Source of the DNA: Blakeslea trispora
Taxonomy: Eukaryota; Mucoromycota; Mucoromycetes; Mucorales; Choanephoraceae
Assembly: GCA_025331445.1 (NCBI GenBank)
Contig: JAIWNE010000023.1
Span: forward strand, 248,001 to 312,000
DNA: 64,000 nt
Direction of reading: 5' to 3'
Every line of letters starts with the position of its first letter. Within the stretch, counting starts at the first letter, position 1. The position numbers and the translations under genes were made by a program. Shown piece by piece: positions 21,720 through 32,637 of the stretch. The notes under the pieces are model-generated. The model saw only the letters and a list, made by a program, of their open reading frames with translations, had not been told where the DNA came from and searched no databases.

Positions 21720-22879
21720 TTAGGAGTTACGAATATGGTAAATGAGATAACCTGGTAAGCCATAGACACCAAAACCCATAGCTTTAGCCATTTTGGCAAA
21801 ACCTTCTGTTTCTACTTGATGTTGGAACACATAAGGTGGGAAATTAGCACCTTCTCTATGTACTTGTGCCTTCACCAATGTAAATGTAGCACCCACACCA
21901 TCCAAGGGAACTTTGTTGAGTGGGCCAAGATGGGTTGGCATGTCAACCATAAGGTAACGACCCGTTAAGAATTCATAATATCCTTCAAGTAAAACATAAT
22001 CCTAGAAAAAAGTCAATCACTAAGTCTCTCAATAAAAAAGAAAACACTTACTGGATCCAGATCCTTTTGCATCTCTATAGATTTATCTGTTTCTTGCCAG
22101 TTGTTTTTGTCATAAGCCCAAAAGGATTTATCTTCTGTATCCAACAAACAGTTGGGCACAACCACATCCACATCCACACTCTGAAGATCCTCTACAATCG
22201 TACTAGGGTACTCAATCACATCCACATCAAGCCAAAGTACCCATGAGTGATATTCTCGAAGAGCTGCCGTCAAGAGATAATTACGAGAACGAGCCATGAA
22301 GGATCGACGCAAGGGCTGGAGTTCAAATGTGTGTCGTTTATCTTCGGGTAATTGAAAGTTGAAATCTTTTTCATAAATAGCAATTTCATGATAACGTTGA
22401 GAAGGGTCTTGACGATTCAGAAACTCATCTGCTTTTTGTTTCAACATGGGCACAGTCTTATCGGTGGTATCGGATACAAGGAATGCAATGGTAATCAAAT
22501 CTTTGGGATAAGACAGACGGTCGATGAGTTCGAAATATCTGGGTAAATAAGCCTCTGCATTTTTCAGGGGAGTCAAAATCAAGACATGCTCTTGTTGTTC
22601 TTTTGCATTTGCTGTTGCTTCTAAATCATTCAAGTTGATAAACTTGGCTTGACCACCTTTGTTGCTATTGTTGCTGCTGCTGAAGGCGACTGCTTCACTG
22701 AGTGTGCGGATAGTTCGGCCACTTGCACAAGAACCATGGAAGCTAAATGATGAAGAACCTGAAAATGTAAATAGAGAGAGGACAACAAAGGAGAGGATAG
22801 CCAAGATGAGAGCAATGAGTCGTTTATTGCCTCTTAAAGGTGCTGTGTATATACTGGCTGCCTTTTCACCAAGAATCAT
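21720..22879 (-). CDS. Mannosyltransferase of the Anp1/Mnn9/Van1 family (GT62)
   Basis: Golgi type II membrane glycosyltransferase of the mannan polymerase family, which extends alpha-1,6 mannose chains on N-glycans of cell-wall proteins. Two exons, 22879-22052 and 22001-21720, give 369 residues. A short cytosolic N-terminus is followed by a signal anchor (LIALILAILSFVVLSLFTF, about residues 21-39), a Ser-rich stem, then the catalytic domain. Signatures are VLILTPLKNAEAYLPRYFELI at the start of the domain, RSFMARSRNYLL, the metal-binding DVDV within WLDVDVIEYP, and VVVPNCLL. The C-terminal exon contains GGxGATFTLVKAxVHREGANFPPY-like sequence (here VGATFTLVKAQVHREGANFP), diagnostic for the family. 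In Mucorales such enzymes presumably make mannan-type side chains of wall glycoproteins. Confidence 0.92.
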
Positions 22880-23445
22880 TATATATTGGATCCACTAATA
22901 AAAAAAGATCAAAAAAATAAAAAAGATCAAAAAGAGAGAATAAAAAAAAAAGAAAAAGTCAGGTTATTTATATATAAAAAAAAAATAAAAGGGAGGATAG
23001 GAGTTATAAAAAGATTAGGTACGACTAGTGATAAAAAAAAAAAAAAAAATGGACTCTAATCTCCAAAATCATTATTCTAGACATGTTATCTTTTTCTATT
23101 TTTAGGTACATTGGACACAATTGATTGGATAATGACTTGTCTTCTAAACACTGTGTTTAGCGGGGCTTCTAAAAATGACTATATTTTGTAATGCCGCTTT
23201 AAATATAAGCCCATTTAAAAAACGGGATCAGTTTTTTTTTTTTTTTTTCTGTTCAAGAACAAAAAGGGAATCTCCCTTATACAGTGATGATCGGTTTCAG
23301 AATTTTGAGTATGAAACAGATCCAATAGAGACTTGACTAGAGCCCTAAAAAAAAAGGGCCCCTTTTTGAATGGGATCATCCAAATAGTCTTATTGGCCCT
23401 TCATAGCGTATATAAATATATATATCACCTGGGAAATAAAATAAA

Positions 23446-23621
23446 ATGAGCGTACCAGATGTTAAACAATGTCTTGAACAAGTTTCAAGTAACTGGTTTG
23501 AAGAATCAATAACAAGGTCTGCTTCTCAGCATTGTCTTTTTTTTTTTTTTTCAGTAGAACAAAGTATTGGGAATTCATATCAGTAAGAAAAATGGACTCA
23601 CTGTTGCTTATCATAAATTGA
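23446..23621 (+). CDS. Doubtful small two-exon frame
   Basis: A TATA-rich stretch (TATATAAATATATATATC at about 23409-23426) precedes an ATG at 23446. The frame (MSVPDVKQCLEQVSSNWFEE...) can be joined over a 38-nt T-rich GT-AG intron (23517-23554) to a second exon ending at 23621, 45 residues in all. The intron is shorter than others here, and the frame after it is unremarkable. It may instead be the first exon of a truncated or decayed gene. No family recognised. Confidence 0.2.
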
Positions 23622-25250
23622 GCTCATAATCCTTTGCTGATTGATCAATAATCATAGTAAGAATCATATCCCATTGAGAACTCTTACCTAGAGATTCAAT
23701 GTATGTTATGTATAGAATGACTCGCTTTTTAAAAAAAAACCTATTGTTTGTTCTTGTGCTTGAAAAACTTATGAATAACGCTACTTTGGGTTATCTCCAA
23801 ATCAACCTAAACATTTCTAGAAAACTCATTGAGTTTAAACAAGTTGTACAAAGCTATTGTCTGCGGGGGGGGGGCTTCTCTCTTTCTTTTTTTTTTTTTT
23901 TTTAGCTGCTTTGGCGCCTTTGACAAGAGACTTTTGTTGATGTGAAAGGACCAATGAGATGTATTGTTTTACAAGTATCAACATAGCATCTTTTTGAATA
24001 AACAACACATTGTATATGCAAAAAAAAAAAAAAAAAAAAAAAGTAACATTCAGTTACTGTTTTCAAATGTCGCTTTTTATATATTTAAGCCTGATGAGTG
24101 TGGCTTTTACTATGTTGATATGTAAGGAAGCTACTATCATCAGTATGGACTTTTGTTTGAAAGGAGCTTTATTTCAAACTTTCTTTACTCTTATTTAAGG
24201 ATGTTATCCATTTGCTTTACTCAACTCTCTCAGCTTCACAACTGATGAATTAGACAGATTGATAAAGCCCTTCTTTTGACTTGCTTGTCTTCTTCCTCAC
24301 TTTCTGCCTTCAATCTGATGACATTCTAGCTTTTCTTTGTACACAGAATGTATCACTTTATAGAGGTGACAAACATTTAGCTGAAAATGGATACTTGGCA
24401 ACATTTCAACTGATCATTTTTTTTAACAAAGCCCTTTTCTATAAACACTCTTTGGTATATAGAATAAACTTATTTAACAAAACTTGGTCATCTGAGCCAA
24501 AAAAGAGAGAGCTTCTAAATAAGGAGATCGCTCTTTGACATGTTGTGGCATGTCTTTGAAAATGTTAAAGTTAGAAAATCAACTATCAGTGACTCTGCTT
24601 TTATTTTGTCTGAACCACATCAATGAACTCATTGTAATTCTCAAGTACTCTATATTGCTACATCTGGATCAAATACACAGTCTATTGAGGGTGATTATTT
24701 GAGAACAGAATTCATTCATGCTTTGATAAACAATCTCTCATTTTTAGTGATCATGTTTAAAGAAAAAGATATGAAACTAGAATTCTAGCAATCTATGTTT
24801 AAGTTACCATAGGGGTGATTCTATTAGATTCGTACAGGTAAGTTATTGCCTTGTTCTTTTTAGTTTGGGCTGAAAGGTAATATAAAATGGATAAAAGAGT
24901 ATTGGAGGGGAAATCCAAGTTTTTTCTCTTCACACAAAGAACGCATGAGTAAATCACATCTACTTTGTACTCACTTGAGAACTAGTGAAAAGAACAAGAA
25001 ATAGACACGAAAACTTTTATTTTTATAAACAATGCTAATTTCTAAATCTATTTTGCAATTGGCTATGATTTTTTTTTTTTTTTTTTCCCCAGCTTTCATA
25101 TGTGGCGAGTATGTGAATATAGCTTATCTCAGCATAATCATTTGACTGAGAAAAATAAAAAATCATCAAGTCCTATTTAAAAAATAAAAATGCTCATGTT
25201 TGATATCATTTTCTCTCTTTTTATTTTATTATTTTTAAGAAACAATAAGC
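23622..25250. other. Gene-poor region upstream of the oxidoreductase
   Basis: About 1.6 kb with A/T homopolymers (A22 near 24020, T20 near 23890). Frames at 23699-23905, 24010-24198 and 24281-24538 (+) are Phe/Leu-rich and lack recognisable domains. They could be decayed transposon sequence, but I cannot show it. Confidence 0.4.
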
Positions 25251-26405
25251 ATGAAGGCATACGTTGTTGAACAATGGTTAAAGGGTCCTGAAGAGCTTCG
25301 TATCAGAGACACACCTATTCCCAACGATCCCAAGCAAGGAGAATTACAAATTCAAGTCAAAGCAGCAGGTCTTAATTTCTTTGACACATTAATGGTAAAT
25401 ACACTATACAAAAAGACAATCTCTCTCTCCTCTAAAAGAAAACCCCCCACATTTAGATTCAAGGTAGATATCAAATCAAGCCTCCCTTTCCTTTTGTTCC
25501 CGGAGGTGAATTCAGTGGTGTTGTATTGAAGTCAACGACATCTAAATTCAAGCCTGGAGATCGTGTATTTGGATCAGGCTATTCATTTGCTGAAGTCATC
25601 AATGTACCAGCCACCAATGTACTTCCTATGCCAACTCGTTTTACTTTTGAACAAGCAGCCGGTCTCTTTGTCACCTATCCTACAAGTTATGCTGCCTTGG
25701 TGTTGCGAGCCAATTTAAAAGCAGGTGAATATTGTCTTGTACATGCTGCTGCTGGTGGTGTTGGTATTGCTGCTGTTCAGATTGCCAAGGCGATAGGTGC
25801 CAAGGTCATTGCGACTGCTGGTTCTAGTGAGAAGCTTGAGATGGCTAAACGATTCGGTGCTGATTTTGCCATCAATTATCGTGATAAAGATTGGACTGAA
25901 CAGGTCAAGAAAGTGACACATGGGCATGGTGCAGATGTTGTCTATGATCCTGTAGGTTTAGTAGAAGCAAGGTAAGACAAGAACAAACGATAAAAAAAAA
26001 AGAACCGAGAGATATTAAAGTTGGGCATAGTACAAAATGTACTGCATGGAATGGTCGTATCTTGGTCATTGGATTTGCTCAAGGCACGATTGAGAAAATA
26101 CCCACCAACCGTTTATTACTCAAGAATATTTCTGCAGTGTATGTCTTTTTAGAGAGAATCGAGAGTCAGTCACTTATATTTTTTTTAGTGGTTTACATTG
26201 GGGTGCCTACACCAAGAACGAACCTGAACGTATTCCTGAAGTCTGGAAAGCTTTGTTTGATCTATTTGAATCTGGAAAGATTAAGCCTGCTCTTTACGAC
26301 AAAATCTATTCATTTGAAGAAATTCCAGAAGGCCTTAAAGCCATTAACGATCGTGCATCTTATGCCAAAGTAGTTGCTCGTTTTGGTTCTGAAAGCAAGC
26401 TTTAA
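25251..26405 (+). CDS. NADPH-dependent quinone oxidoreductase (MDR superfamily)
   Basis: Cytosolic medium-chain reductase of the zeta-crystallin/QOR type, which reduces quinones or enals with NADPH and lacks catalytic zinc. Four exons: 25251-25393, 25460-25970, about 26029-26137 and about 26190-26405. The GroES-like N-terminal half has QVKAAGLNFFDTLM and PGGEFSGVV. The Rossmann half has the nucleotide motif AAAGGVGIAAVQIAKAIGAKVIATAGSSEKLEMAKRFGAD, whose AxxGGVG variant is typical of quinone reductases, and the DVVYDPVG stretch. The conserved end is ILVIGFAQGTIEKIPTNRLLLKN then GLHWGAY. Zinc-ligand Cys/His residues of alcohol dehydrogenases are absent, as expected. The gene converges on the next gene with 65 nt between stops. 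Confidence 0.93.
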
Positions 26406-26470
26406 GCATCCATTAAAAAAAAAGGCATCTTTTTTGTTATTAAAAAAAAACATCACAAGAAGTGATTCTT

Positions 26471-28158
26471 TTATGATTGTTTGTTAAATGGATTATTTAC
26501 ATTTGAGGATTTGTATGAAGAAGTATGTTCAGTGACAGGTGCGATAGGTTGTGGAGGATTAGAAGAAGAAGAAGAAGGTTGATCTGATGTTTGCTCAATA
26601 TCATCTAAAAAGGGATTTGAACTTGACTTTAACGGTAAATGAGAATAAGTAGGGGAAGGCATGATATTGGCCGGTACTTCCGGAAGGCTCATGTTTCCTT
26701 TTGTGTCAGGATGCTCCTGTCTTGAGGATGCTGTGGAAGGAGGTGCCTCATAGACTGGTGGCGGTGGCATCACGGCCGCACTTGATTCTGTTGTAGATCG
26801 ACCTGCCAACACATCTTCAATGATACGACAACGTTCTTCTTCCACTGATTTCTTGACATTCACAATCGCTTCTTCAAGTCGGATCAAGGCACCTGTAGCA
26901 TATTCCTTGTACTGTCTTACCCAACTCAATGAATTTTGTGCATTTCGAAAAGAGGTGGCCAACACACCAAAGCATTGGGATGCCTTTGCTATTGGGTCTA
27001 AATGAGAAAAAATTGTCTTGTTGCTTTGAATGTCTCGTTTACCTTTCCAAGCTAATTCAACATAATGAAGATTGAATTGCATTGACATTAATGTGTTGTT
27101 TGTGACAACGTCTAATGTTTGAGGATAAGGGATCTCGGGAAGTTCAGTACGAGCAAGATTGAAATGATGTTGAATTTGCCATATTTTTCTTTTAGCCGCT
27201 ATTGTTTTTTTTTTTTTATGAGATTCAGTCTAAACAAGTTGTCTCATTTTTTTTTTTTTACCTTCTAAATAAGCAATTTGTTCAGCATCAATGGTAGGCC
27301 CACCAAAAAATTCAAAAGGCATATAATGAATGACTGTATCAATAATACGAATAGCTTTTTTGATATCCACAAGTGATTCTGATAATGCCTTTTCTGCATT
27401 CTTGAATCGATTGGTATCTCGCTTGGCCTAAACAGGAAAGAATGAGTCTTGTTGTGTTTCTTTTTCTTGATCATTTTACCATGCGCCTTTGTTCTTCATA
27501 ATTCGTCAATTCAGCACATAATTGTTGTTCACGGGGAAAAGCAGAATCTCCATGAGCAAACAGCTAAATCAAGAAAAAACATGAGCATCAAGTACAACTT
27601 GTTTTCTAAATTTCTTTTACTTGTTGTAATAGTGAATCATATTGAAATCGAATATCCGTAAAATGTTGCTTTTGTGCTATCAATGTTTGATTCTATTGTC
27701 CACAAGTCAGTATAAACCTCGTCTTTCTTTACAGAAACTCACTTTGGTCAATGCTTGATCATAAGCAGCCTGTAATTCTTCTAATGCTCTCTTGGATCGT
27801 TGTTCATTCTCAAATGCAAGTTGATATTTAGCTTCGTCTCGAGCCGTTAATTCCTTCTTTTTGCCCGAGATAGTAGCAGCTGCTGAACGAAAGGATAAAT
27901 GACGCATCTTGCGTACACCTTCAAATTCTTTTTTTCTGTTTTTTGCAATGAGATGAAGAATAAACATCAATAAGAAACTTACGAGTTTTGTTCTAAAGCA
28001 TCAATCTCTTGTTTTCTTTGTTGAATGGCATCTTCCAGTTGTTGAATCTCGTGCGTCACATTCTCAAGATCTCGGTCTACTGTAGACTCGGTTTTTAACT
28101 CGCTCGATAATTCTCTGAAATAAGGACCTTGATCTTGAATGCTCTGTATGAACGACAT
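26471..28158 (-). CDS. Coiled-coil protein with two C-terminal NPF motifs
   Basis: Multi-exon gene with ATG at 28158-28156 (MSFIQSIQDQGPYFRELSS). About 7 exons, some of whose joints (27080-27500) are approximate. The first 350 residues are mostly heptad-rich helix with DRDLENVTHEIQQLEDAI, then KEFEGVRKMRHLSFRSAAATISGK and a long Glu/Lys/Gln-rich helix. It continues into a second helical part containing IRIIDTVIHYMPFEFFGGP. This is the layout of BAR-like or eisosome-type membrane-associated proteins, but I do not recognise a named domain. The Pro/Ser-rich tail has SSNPFLDDIE and NNPFNKQS: two Asn-Pro-Phe tripeptides, the ligand for EH domains of endocytic adaptors. The second one lies four residues before the stop. 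An endocytic or membrane-scaffold role is an inference. Confidence 0.7.
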
Positions 28159-28235
28159 GGTAAATAATAATAAAAAAAAAGAAAAACAATTCTATACACA
28201 CACAGAAAGTCGGACACTTAAAAATATTTTATTGT

Positions 28236-29166
28236 TTAGAAACCAGTTGCTTTCAATCGCTTCTTTTTTCGATCGGATGTAGGATGAGGTCGTTTACGTT
28301 GAGAGGCAATATCAAATATGTCATGCGTAGGTTCTGTGTCTAGCTTGATGGGTGAATGGGGTATAAATGCATATGGTAAATGATGAATGTGGTTTTCAGC
28401 AGCTTCTCTTTTCTGCTTTTCAGATGTTTCTCGACGTATGGCAGCAGCCTTTGCATCTGCTTCTGGATCTCGCTTCTTTCTCAAGACACCCTTCCACTCG
28501 GGATCTTTCAGGAGATCCTCATATCCTGTCTTTGAGGTGATGACATCTGTCTGATGGGATGCATGCGCTCTCTTCTTTCGTTCCAGGGCACCTGCTTCTG
28601 TCTCTAGATTAGGTCGAATGCCTATCAAGGACGATTTGGGTCGATGGGGTCTATAGGTCTGAAGAAGGCCTTCTATTGACTGCGCCTCCAATTCAGCCTG
28701 TGAAAAGTATGTGCTGAGTGTCGGTCTGGCTTCGAGCGCTTGTTTGGTTTGAAGGATATCGGTGCTTAAATGATGAACGTATTCTTGAATGACCATGCCT
28801 ACGCAATAAAGTGCTGATAGATCCATTCTGGGAAACTGAGGATGGACTTGAGTGATATGAGATGCTCGCATATTGATTGCTTCAAGTAATTTCTAATCAT
28901 AAAAAGTTACACGTTGGGTCATCTTTTGCTTGTGAAATCCAAAACTTACAACAAATAAGTGTGGTTCATGTTCTTCATTTAAAGCTAAAATAGAGAGGGG
29001 GGTTAGGACATGGAGATTGTGCGATTCCAATGTGTCACTTGCCATTGTTATTTGCAATCTTGTTTGGTTTGACATGTTGAAGTAAATCTTTCGGGCCAAG
29101 TGGTAAGGGTTCGAAATGCTCGGTCTCTTTCTTGGTAGGGCGACCTCTTGATTTCTTCCTCACCAT
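28236..29166 (-). CDS. Basic nuclear-type protein with AT-hook-like N-terminus
   Basis: Three exons: 29166-29043, 28984-about 28950 and about 28891-28236. The first intron (29042-28985, 58 nt) uses a GC-AG donor with otherwise perfect GCAAGT consensus. The protein starts MVRKKSRGRPTKKE, an AT-hook core (RGRP) in a basic cluster, then EHFEPLPLGPKDLLQHVKP. A helical domain in the third exon (DLSALYCVGMVIQEYVHHLSTDI) is followed by a charged region and a strongly basic C-terminus (SQRKRPHP, RKKKRLKATGF). Predicted nuclear/DNA-associated. I considered an Rrn9-like RNA polymerase I factor or a chromatin complex subunit, but the match is not firm enough to name. Confidence 0.66.
28985..29042 (-). 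promoter_or_regulatory. GC-AG intron
   Basis: Donor GCAAGT and acceptor TTTTAG. Removing it joins AAT-G to CT in frame (NNNALNEEHEP). No GT donor nearby keeps the frame. Confidence 0.65.
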
Positions 29167-30107
29167 GACAATGTAACAATGAAAATCATGATAAAAAAAG
29201 AGAGAAAGAAAAAAAAAATTTTATATAAAAAAAAAATTTCATGTCTCGATCATTAGCCAATCATGTTTCGCTCCTGTCAGTAACAGAATTCAAAAAAATT
29301 TGAATTTGTGTCACCGATTGTGTGTTGAAGACAAAAGTTATTTCCCCCCCCCCGAGAAAATCACCTGTAAGGTATGTATGGGGGGGGGGGAGAGGGTAGT
29401 CAGTTCTTATCGAGTTTATTAAGAATTCAACAAGTATGCCAAAGAATAGGACAAACAGATGTATGGCGCAACAGAATGAACACCTAAAGAGAGCGATACA
29501 AGAGCTTAAAACGAGTAAGCCAGTTTCTTCATATGAACAACAAACCTGCTATAACCAAGCAATCCCAATCATCAAGATCATCCATATCAACAACTGAAAT
29601 GAAGCGGCCGTTTAAAAACGATTGCTCTCTTTTTTATGCATTCTGGCTTGTGTAACTCAATAGGCTATAGTCTAACCTGCACTTTCTCTACTGTTATTGC
29701 CCCCTTTGTTTTCAATAGACTAACCAAACCCAGAGAACCATTTGATCAAACGATAACTTGTCGTCATTGCTAGAGATCAACATATTATTACAATTATGCT
29801 GAGCTATTGAACTGACTCTACCCCTATTTATTTATTTTGTTATTACACTTTGTTGATTGTTCTCTTAAGAAAGCGTTTTAAGGATAAAATGACTCTGACA
29901 AAATCTAAAGGAGAGAGAGAGAGAGAGAGAAAAGCAAGAAATCTCTCTTTTAACTTGTACGCCCTTTCGATTTTAAATCTACGCATCCAAAAAGAAGAAG
30001 AGAAGCACCTCTGTGACGTGATTTAGATTGAACTTCTTGTCAATTTCAGTTTTTTTTATGAGTTCCTTCTTTCTTTTTTTCTTTACTTTTTTTTTATTTT
30101 CTTTAGG
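29167..30107. promoter_or_regulatory. Divergent upstream region with a small + frame
   Basis: Between the AT-hook gene (-) and the heat-shock factor (+). It contains C/G homopolymers (29344-29354, 29380-29390), an AG tract at about 29911-29930 and, on +, a 52-codon ATG frame at 29436-29594. Its first half (MAQQNEHLKRAIQELK) resembles the helical start of a helix-turn-helix transposase but is too short to call. An acceptor-like CTTTAG at 30102-30107, right before the HSF ATG, suggests a 5'-UTR intron. Confidence 0.35.
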
Positions 30108-31208
30108 ATGGACATGTCCTCAAGGACTTATTTATCTTCCATTCTACAGTCAACTGTCACAAATCAACCAAACACAAAACCAAATACATTTGTTCATCGA
30201 TTATACAAGTAAGGCACCAAACTAGAAAATCTCGATTTAAAATAACAATTTTCAAGTATGGTAGAAGATGAACAATTTCAGCATTTGATTGCCTGGAACT
30301 ATACAGGCGCTTCATTTATTGTCTGCAATATCATGGAATTCTCAAGAGATGTCTTGCCAAAGCATTTTAAACACAACAACTTTAGTAGTTTTGTTAGACA
30401 ACTCAATATGTAAAACAAGTAAAACCTTTTTTCTTTTTTGAATTTCCCCCCTTTCTTTCTTTTCTTTTTTAGAATATCTCATTTATTTAAAAACACACTT
30501 AAACTTTTTCTTTCTGTTCTAGGTATGGTTTTCATAAGGTCAATAAATCCCCACGTGGTCATCGTACACTAGCAGAGAATCAGATCTGGGAATTTTCTCA
30601 TAGCAAGTTCCTCAAGCACCATCCTGAACTACTGGATGATATCAAACGTAAAACGATGGAGTCCGATGCTGTGCGACGTGAAACCGACCTTCAAGCACAT
30701 TTGGCAGTACTTCAAGTATCTCAGACAGATATGCTGCAGCAAATTAATCATCTGTACGATAATTTCAATCAGATATACAAGGAATTACATGAAACAAAAC
30801 AAAGGCAACAAGATCATCAGAAACTAGTCAAGCAATGCATGGGCTATTTAGCACATCAAAATGGAGGCAAAATACAAATTAATCAACCTTGAATAAGAAT
30901 GGAATTTTCAAATTGAATTGACATATTTCCCTATAGGTCAATTGCCCAATGAAATCAGTAGAGAATCCAAGCTAGCACTTTCTGACCTGGATAGACAGAC
31001 ACCTTCTATCTTTGTCACTCCAGAGGCTTCCACTGCAACAGACCAACCCGTCATCTTGAGTCAAACTCCGTCTGTCACATCCAACTCGTCTTATTTGGCC
31101 AACACATCACGTCAGCCTGTCAGTCTCTTTGATATCCTTAGTTCCCCAATACCTACAAGAGCCACTTTGAACCGAAATTTTGATTTTCCAAATACAAGTC
31201 AACATTAA
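30108..31208 (+). CDS. Heat-shock-type transcription factor (HSF family)
   Basis: Nuclear activator that binds nGAAn heat-shock elements as a trimer. Four exons, 30108-30208, 30257-30409, 30523-30866 and 30937-31208, sum to exactly 290 codons. The HSF DNA-binding domain spans about residues 28-125 and is textbook: [41 protein letters not shown], then the recognition-helix block [20 protein letters not shown]. It is followed by a helical, Gln/Leu-rich trimerisation segment (about 135-190). The short C-terminal part is Ser/Thr-rich with [15 protein letters not shown], possibly an activation motif. The third intron has a GC donor, and retaining it adds eight residues after the coiled coil and then stops. 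At 289 residues it is short for a fungal HSF (Hsf1/Sfl1 are usually much larger). Mucoromycota have several HSF paralogues. Confidence 0.9.
30867..30936 (+). promoter_or_regulatory. GC-AG intron in the heat-shock factor
   Basis: The donor is GC (GAG|GCAAAATAC) and the acceptor CCCTATAG|GTC. No GT exists in the surrounding 40 nt. Splicing restores the frame (NG-GQLPNE); retention ends at a TGA 27 nt in. Weak donor, so partial retention is plausible. Confidence 0.6.
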
Positions 31209-31921
31209 GTCCATTTTTTGGATATAAACAGGATATAAGCTAAATTGCTTTTTTTTTTTTTGAAATATATCTATGGTTTATATAGATTCGCTTTTTTTCT
31301 TTTACCTTAGCCCTAAATCGATCTTGGTAACTAAAGAAGCTTATTCTCAAGAGACTTTTTTTTTTAGAAAGCATCACCAACATGTTTGTCCCTTGTACAC
31401 TTGTTAGCAAATCGCGTTGGCTCAAAGTGTATCCAGACTGTTTAAATACTTTTTTTTCTTTGGCTGTAGTTGCTCATGATTTCTTTCAATACTGTTCAAG
31501 ACAAGGCAAAGAAATGTCAGGCATCTGAAACACCAAAAAAAAAAAGAGTCATCCTATATTAGGGGGTGAAGGAGGTTATCTACCATTTTTAGTATGACTT
31601 TTTAAGAAAACATCACCTTTAAAATGATCTGGACATAACCAACTTGACATACAATCACATAACTTTTGTGATATATATAATGTATTACAGAGTTCATGTA
31701 CATGACATACGCTTAAAACACGCTTTCTTTTCTTCTTGAACCAGAAAATAATGTCGTCTTTATGAAGTTTTGTTTTATTATTTAAAAAAAGGGGGATTCT
31801 TCCTCCTTTTATTGAAACATGCAATATTCATTACCCGCACATGTTTATTTGGGCTTTTTTTTTTTCTTCTCCCCTATTTTTCTCTTTCTTGTTTTTTTAT
31901 TAATTTACTCGTGTCTTCATC
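31209..31921. other. Intergenic between HSF and dynein light chain
   Basis: About 710 bp with T-runs, no supported gene. - strand frames at 31240-31425 and 31576-31824 lack coding character. Contains the promoter of the next gene. Confidence 0.4.
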
Positions 31922-32526
31922 ATGGACGGCATCACTAAAGAATCAACAGACTCAGTCACGAAACCTCAAGTAAAAAAAAATTAAGAAAATTGACCATTGT
32001 CGCGTACCTAAAATAAACTTGTCTTTATCATAGCAAAAAAAGTTCAACACAGACGACACTCTGACATTAATTAAAGAAGTGAGTAGACTAAAGAAAGCTT
32101 AAACTAGTTGGGACTCAAATGGGATAACAATTAGACAGTAGAGGCTACATTGAAGGGTACAGAATATTCTCACTCCAAGGTCAGTTCATGGAGTTCAACT
32201 ATCATTGATGGCTGTATCAACAAATTAAAGACAAACAATGCCAACTACAAATACATTGGTAAGCTCTCCTTTTTTTTAAAAACTGATGTTGCAATGAATT
32301 AACATGTGTTTCAGTGACATGTGTTATCTTACAAAACAAAGGTGCTGGTTTCTATACTGGTAGTTCAGTCTTTTGGGATAATCAAAATGATGGTAATATA
32401 GTGTGTGTTTTTTTCAATCAGGCCTTGTTTATTCATCTTTCTTTTTTTTTCATAGGCAGTGCCAGTTACAAGTTTGAATCAGCAACCATGTATGCATTAG
32501 TCAATGTCTTTGCCCTGAGTTTTTAA
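31922..32526 (+). CDS. Dynein light chain, Tctex-type (DYNLT family)
   Basis: Small dimeric light chain that binds the intermediate chains of cytoplasmic dynein 1 and some cargo. Exons: 31922-31969, 32034-32078, 32135-32257, 32316-32392 and 32457-32526 (approximate joints, all GT-AG). It has the family's blocks: SSWSSTIIDGCINKLK, then [32 protein letters not shown], then SYKFESATMYALVNVFALSF at the end, all closely matching Tctex-1 of animals and fungi. About 120 residues, the usual size. It converges on the M16 metallopeptidase with 111 nt between stops. Confidence 0.93.
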
Positions 32527-32637
32527 GATATTCTTAAAATATACATTTTTTTTTTATTATTCTTGTTTTCATACCCCCCTCCTCCTCCCTTCTTTTTTTA
32601 TATATTTTGTTGTGATATAAACAAGAGAAAGGTTTCT

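Noticed and set aside
10923..22879. Possible biosynthetic cluster (P450, oxidoreductase-like, transferase neighbours)
   Set aside because: The P450 lies among unrelated mitochondrial, trafficking and wall genes, and no synthase or dedicated transporter is nearby.
29436..29594. 52-codon + frame resembling a helix-turn-helix start
   Set aside because: Too short and without a following catalytic domain. Noted only in the intergenic entry.
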